Of a DNA stretch of 64,000 nt, positions 58,651 through 64,000 are shown in pieces (positions within the stretch are counted from its first letter, which is position 1; each line of letters opens with the position of its first letter). The notes under the pieces are model-generated. The model searched no databases and was not told where the DNA came from. It worked only from the letters and a program-made list of their open reading frames with translations. The position numbers were made by a program, and so were the translations under genes. Source of the DNA: Caprella mutica (lineage: Eukaryota > Arthropoda > Malacostraca > Amphipoda > Caprellidae). The DNA is taken from the NCBI GenBank assembly GCA_947561585.1, contig CANNZV010000252.1:62001-126000 (forward strand), given 5' to 3'.

Positions 58651-59120
58651 TGTTGGGACGCGACGACCCTCAATGTCGGTAAATTTACTTCTAGTCTTTA
58701 AGCACAGCGCATATTATAATTTTCAATGAAAGATTACAGTTACATTGTAGATTGTTGTAGACCAAGATCTTAGGACAGACTATCCAAGAGAGGCAAGAGA
58801 CCAGTTTTGGTGGTTGAGGACTAATTCTGACTCCACTGAACACCAATTATCCACTGAACATCTGAACCCGAGTCCATGGCCATTCTTTTTATAGTCGAAG
58901 CGTTTTAGTTCCAAAGTATAACAGGGAACCAGTTAACTGGCGGTTGGAAACCACATGTAATGTTAATTGGTCATTCAGTCCATAGCTAAAACTCTAAAAG
59001 TGATCAGGTATTTCATGGCGGCGTGGGAAAAGTTCATGGACTCATTATGCTTTATTTGTTTTTACAAGATTTGATTTATTATATATTTCAGCTGCTCTAA
59101 ACGACAATCTCTCATTCCTA
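58651..59120. other. Unique sequence
   Basis: No gene recognised. It may include further decayed retroelement sequence, but no protein words are visible. Confidence 0.4.
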
Positions 59121-59205
59121 GATGTTTCGCACTACTCTATCCCTAAATGTTTCGCACCACTCACTAAATGTAAATGTTTCGCACCACTCACTAAATGTTC
59201 GACTC
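59121..59205. repeat. Short repeat, ATGTTTCGCACCACTC
   Basis: About four diverged copies of a 21-29-bp unit with (T/A)AAATGTTTCGCAC(C/T)ACTC. Confidence 0.75.
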
Positions 59206-59850
59206 ATTTCTTAACGCTTCGTTACCGTATCTGCATTCCAAATGAGTTCTGGTGCCTTAATTACATCCGTAGTTTTTTTTTCCCGGTGGCTCGGAACGTG
59301 CCGGTCTCTTTTCACGGTTAGTAACTTGTGCCCCTTTCATCTGCCAAAATGAGACAACTTCTGTCCTATTTATCCCAAACTAATTAACTTGTTATAGAAC
59401 ATATTTAACGAGCAATGTGGAAATCAACGTAAATTTATGAACAAGAACTTTGTAAATTATATTTCGCAAAGCTAATTTCATGAATAATTCTTATATAAGT
59501 TTATCAAACTTTACAAGTTAGCTTATAGAAAATCATATTTAAAGAATCTAAATTATTTCATCAATATTATTTCAGATGAGATCATCAACAGGTTTCTTTA
59601 AATTAGCTATGGCGGTTTACTATGCTTTGAGTGTATTATTTTAGCGAAATAACACAGCTATCCGTCTCCTTTTGTGTCACACATCACGCCCCTCCTCTTT
59701 TTGCTAGCGTTTACTGGCATTTCATAGGTTGTTTTCATTAGAGTTGCTCATTAATTTGGAGGGTGGGAGATTGCATTGTAGTTGCCGTTGAAATTGATGA
59801 ATGAATTAAGTAATGATTTCCTCTATGCAGGTATGATTACTGCGACAACA
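59206..59850. other. Unique sequence
   Basis: No gene recognised. Confidence 0.5.
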
Positions 59851-61080
59851 TGCCATGTGGTATGTGTTAGGGTAATCATTCCATGTGGTATGTGTTAGAG
59901 TAATCATTCCATGTGGTATGTGTTAGGGTAATCATTCCATGTGGTATGTGTTAGGGTAATCATTCCATGTGGTATGTGTTAGAGTAATCATTCCATGTGG
60001 TATGTGTTAGAGTAATCATTCCATGTGGTATGTGTTAGAGTAATCATTCCATGTGGTATGTGTTAGAGTAATCATTCCATGTGGTATGTGTTAGGGTAAT
60101 CATTCCATGTGGTATGTGTTAGGGTAATCATTCCATGTGGTATGTGTTAGAGTAATCATTCCATGTGGTATGTGTTAGAGTAATCATTCCATGTGGTATG
60201 TGTTAGAGTATTCATTCCATGTGGTATGTGTTAGAGTAATCATTCCATGTGGTATGTGTTAGGGTAATCATTCCATGTGGTATGTGTTAGAGTAATCATT
60301 CCATGTGGTATGTGTTAGGGTAATCATTCCATGTGGTATGTGTTAGAGTAATCATTCCATGTGGTATGTGTTAGGGTAATCATTCCATGTGGTATGTGTT
60401 AGAGTAATCATTCCATGTGGTATGTGTTAGAGTAATCATTCCATGTGATATGTGTTAGAGTAATCATTCCATGTGGTATGTGTTAGGGTAATCATTCCAT
60501 GTGGTATGTGTTAGAGTAATCATTCCATGTGGTATGTGTTAGGGTAATCATTCCATGTGGTATGTGTTAGGGTAATCATTCCATGTGGTATGTGTTAGAG
60601 TAATCATTCCATGTGGTATGTGTTAGAGTAATCATTCCATGTGGTATGTGTTAGAGTAATCATTCCATGTGGTATGTGTTAGGGTAATCATTCCATGTGG
60701 TATGTGTTAGGGTAATCATTCCATGTGGTATGTGTTAGAGTAATCATTCCATGTGGTATGTGTTAGAGTAATCATTCCATGTGGTATGTGTTAGAGTAAT
60801 CATTCCATGTGGTATGTGTTAGAGTAATCATTCCATGTGGTATGTGTTAGGGTAATCATTCCATGTGGTATGTGTTAGAGTAATCATTCCATGTGGTATG
60901 TGTTAGGGTAATCATTCCATGTGGTATGTGTTAGGGTAATCATTCCATGTGGTATGTGTTAGGGTAATCATTCCATGTGGTATGTGTTAGAGTAATCATT
61001 CCATGTGGTATGTGTTAGAGTAATCATTCCATGTGGTATGTGTTAGAGTAATCATTCCATGTGGTATGTGTTAGAGTAAT
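59851..61080. repeat. 28-bp minisatellite, about 44 copies
   Basis: The unit is CCATGTGGTATGTGTTAGAG followed by TAATCATT. GAG/GGG is the only common variable site. Confidence 0.97.
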
Positions 61081-61848
61081 CATTCCATGTGGTATGGTAA
61101 TCATTCCATGTGGTATGGTAATCATTCCATGTGGTATGGTAATCATGCCATGTGGTATGGTAATCATGCCATGTGGTATGGTAATCATTGCATGTGGTAT
61201 GGTAATCATGCCATGTGGTATGGTAATCATTGCATGTGGTATGGTAATCATTGCATGTGGTATGGTAATCATGCCATGTGGTATGGTAATCATGCCATGT
61301 GGTATGGTAATCATTGCATGTGGTATGGTAATCATTGCATGTGGTATGGTAATCATGCCATGTGGTATGGTAATCATGCCATGTGGTATGGTAATCATTG
61401 CATGTGGTATGGTAATCATGCCATGTGGTATGGTAATCATTGCATGTGGTATGGTAATCATTGCATGTGGTATGGTAATCATTGCATGTGGTATGGTAAT
61501 CATGCCATGTGGTATGGTAATCATGCCATGTGGTATGGTAATCATGCCATGTGGTATGGTAATCATGCCATGTGGTATGGTAATCATGCCATGTGGTATG
61601 GTAATCATGCCATGTGGTATGGTAATCATGCCATGTGGTATGGTAATCATGCCATGTGGTATGGTAATCATGCCATGTGGTATGGTAATCATTGCATGTG
61701 GTATGGTAATCATGCCATGTGGTATGGTAATCATGCCATGTGGTATGGTAATCATTGCATGTGGTATGGTAATCATGCCATGTGGTATGTGTTAGGGTAA
61801 TCATGCTATGTGGTATGGTAATCATGCCATGTGGTATGTGGTAATCAT
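61081..61848. repeat. 21-bp minisatellite, about 35 copies, derived from the 28-bp unit
   Basis: The unit is CCATGTGGTATGGTAATCAT plus G/T: the 28-mer minus seven bases. C/T and C/G variants (ATTCC, ATGCC, ATTGC) replace the GAG/GGG site. 28-bp-type copies reappear at the very end (about 61786-61848). Frames of 237-257 codons on both strands are repeat peptides. Confidence 0.97.
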
Positions 61849-64000
61849 TACGTTTGTTAACAAATGTTGTAGTTTTTAGAACAACTGATAGGCTTTGATT
61901 TTTTTGATTAATTTAAGAGAATTCATCTTTAGACCTATTGCTATTCGTAGTTGATTATTGATTCTACTTTATCATTGTTTGTTTGTTTCTAATTTATTTA
62001 AAGTCAACTAAGAGTAATGAGAAATTGTATTTTATATTATTCAATTTATCTCACTAATTTTTTTACCATCTTAACAATAAACTGAATTGTACAAAGACTA
62101 ACAATGGTATTTAATTCAATAGAGATATACATAAAGTTTGATACCATTGATACAAATTATTATTAGGTTCTAATTGTTTGTTTTTAGTCAATGTATGACG
62201 AAGGGAGTGCTCTTCTTTCTAAGTAACTCTTAGGGTATGTTAAGTCTGTGTAAGATGTACTCTTATTGATTTAAACACCTTACAACTTTCAGAGGAAAGA
62301 AGAAACTTATTTATTATAGTAAGCTAGAAGTCATAGTTGCTATTATTACTATTAATTATCTTTCTATGATAATATTAATTTCTCAGTAGGTTTCTTTAAA
62401 TTAACACGAAAAAGAAATTTATAATACTTCTAATTCACTCGCTACTTAGAACTTTCATCTTTCAATATACGCTAGGTTGTGCCTTCGAAACCATTTTCTT
62501 TCATTCTAACTCATAGAAAATGAAATGTTTAAGGAGTTACAATTATATTATAACTCGATTCATACCTCGCTCTTAATACCATTTGTAATATGAGTTGGCC
62601 CTGCCTGTATTTAAGTTGGAATTTCTGTATTTGCAATTTAACTCTTATTCTGTGTTCACTGCTCTCGAAAAGTTACTCGTATGGCCTATAATTTCTCAGG
62701 CGCCACCTTATGTTACTTTCATGTCAAGGTGTGGGAGTACTTCTTTAATTTATTTCAATTAAATAACATTTAATTGATTATATTATCGCCCCTTAGATAT
62801 ACCCTTTACTGTGTTTGTCAAAGACAGTTTCTTATAAAGTTAATTAATTAAATTCAAGTCGGTTTAGTAAGGGGTATTTTTATAAAAGAGACTATTTTTA
62901 TTAATTTAATATAGTAATTTATTTTAAACTTAAACTCGGTGTGTGTGAATTCATTGATTGTATTTAAAATTATATAACTGCATTATTAGAATTAATGGTA
63001 ATGATAAACGTTAGCGCATTTGGGTCGCTAATCTCTTTGTCATTTCTTCATTTACTGGACTAACCGTGATAAAAGGTACCAATTGAAGCATAGAAAGCAC
63101 ATCAGGTGATATCGGCGACTGGTCAGCTCTGTAGTTTGGTATAATTTGTTGCAGATTATCTGTTTATATCGTTACATTCTGGCCGTGACTGCCAGGCCTT
63201 TTCTTTTCAGTGATGAGATAGGCAAAGTATAGTGGCAGATGGCAGTCTATTTCCTCTTTGAAATTTTACTGAATGAATAGTTAAATTAATAAAACGATAA
63301 CAATTAAATTTTACTCTTTTTTTTTTGTGATGCATCAGTATTGGTTCAATGAATTTTGTATATTGACCTTATTACTAAGTAGAGTTTGTTTATTAGTGTA
63401 CTCTTTATTTATTATCTCTATGGCTGAGCTACAAACAAGAGTAGAACTACATCTCACTATAGTTATAGTGCTTTATATCTTCTTTACGATAGGTAATAGT
63501 GTGTTATCAGACAGTACATCACCATATACCATCCCTATTACCTAACAACCTCTATTACCAAAGCTTATACCTTCTCTATTACCATGTCTTAACATCTCAA
63601 CTTGCATTTTTTACCCTTGTGGCAATGTAGGTATAATTGGAACGATATAATCTTATCTGCTATATTTTAACAGTCGAAACAAATTCAAAGTTGTCTGCAC
63701 AAAGATTACCTAATGTTGTATCTAAGTTGAGATCTTTTATTTTGAATAAGAATGAAGCTATTCATTGCGTATTTATTTCAAGCTGATATTAGACTGTTAG
63801 ATTGAACTGATAAGAATCCACTGCCTTTTTGTAGACGGGATGTGTTAACAGCTTAATGCTAGCATCACATTTTTTGTTCTACGTTCGATAACTTTGGGGC
63901 ACTATAAACTGAATGATGTCACAAATGCAAAACTTTGAAACACCTCTAAATAAAATACATATCATTAAAAACTCACAAATTTAATATTTTCATGCATTAG
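61849..64000. other. AT-rich unique sequence to window end
   Basis: The longest frame is 72 codons (63327-63545, plus), hydrophobic but unrecognised and lacking context. CTATTACC words recur at 63533-63583. No array or gene. Confidence 0.5.

Noticed and set aside
61024..61825. Open frames of 237-257 codons on both strands
   Set aside because: Products of the 21-bp repeat; no independent coding sequence.
1..64000. tRNA, rRNA or telomeric repeats
   Set aside because: I saw no convincing B-box with a matching acceptor fold, no rRNA-like block and no TTAGG or TTAGGG run. By-eye scanning could miss a diverged tRNA.

Overview
This window looks like intergenic or intronic DNA from a eukaryotic nuclear genome. 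It is AT-rich and has no bacterial-style gene packing, no operon, no recognisable tRNA or rRNA gene and no host protein-coding gene that I can support. It does carry non-LTR retrotransposon remains, short hairpin DNA transposons, candidate splice signals and a very high load of minisatellites. An arthropod, perhaps an insect, is my best guess from the type of non-LTR elements and the MITE load. That is inference; nothing here fixes the species.

Layout. About 30 separate tandem arrays, mostly with units of 10-54 bp and mostly with unrelated unit sequences, cover roughly 24-25 kb, or nearly 40% of the window. The largest are 4014-5734 (23 bp unit), 23574-25565 (17 bp, then 42 bp composite), 31011-37869 (26 bp family, 6.9 kb, with nested duplications of 1568 and 682 bp), 38826-40582 (26 bp), 46536-48215 (30 bp, then 49 bp composite), 55958-57260 (16 bp) and 59851-61848 (28 bp, then 21 bp). 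Several show higher-order structure built inside the array.

Between the arrays lie mobile-element remains. One is a 5'-truncated CR1/Jockey-type retrotransposon on the minus strand (21346-22923) with an uninterrupted reverse transcriptase frame. A second, older and frameshifted Jockey-like C-terminus lies at 58050-58650 (minus). A hAT-type MITE with an 8-bp target duplication is at 44548-44742 and has a relative at 19739. A pair of long-inverted-repeat foldback elements in opposite orientation lies at 13291-13806, with a perfect 9-bp target duplication, and at 15621-16353. A dispersed hairpin family with GGGTAACTTACG-type ends recurs at about 10.1, 12.9, 17.7, 38.1 and 40.8 kb.

The one hint of a host gene is a 24-nt candidate microexon at 8595-8618 between a good acceptor and a near-consensus donor. 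If real, the window would lie inside a long intron-rich gene. The strongest unexplained signals are the nested architecture of the 6.9-kb pyrimidine-rich array and its repeated acceptor-like motif, a 16-bp core shared in opposite orientation by arrays 40 kb apart, and an array that flips orientation at 12.24 kb. All the long open frames in arrays are repeat artefacts. Copy numbers below are read by eye from array length and unit length.
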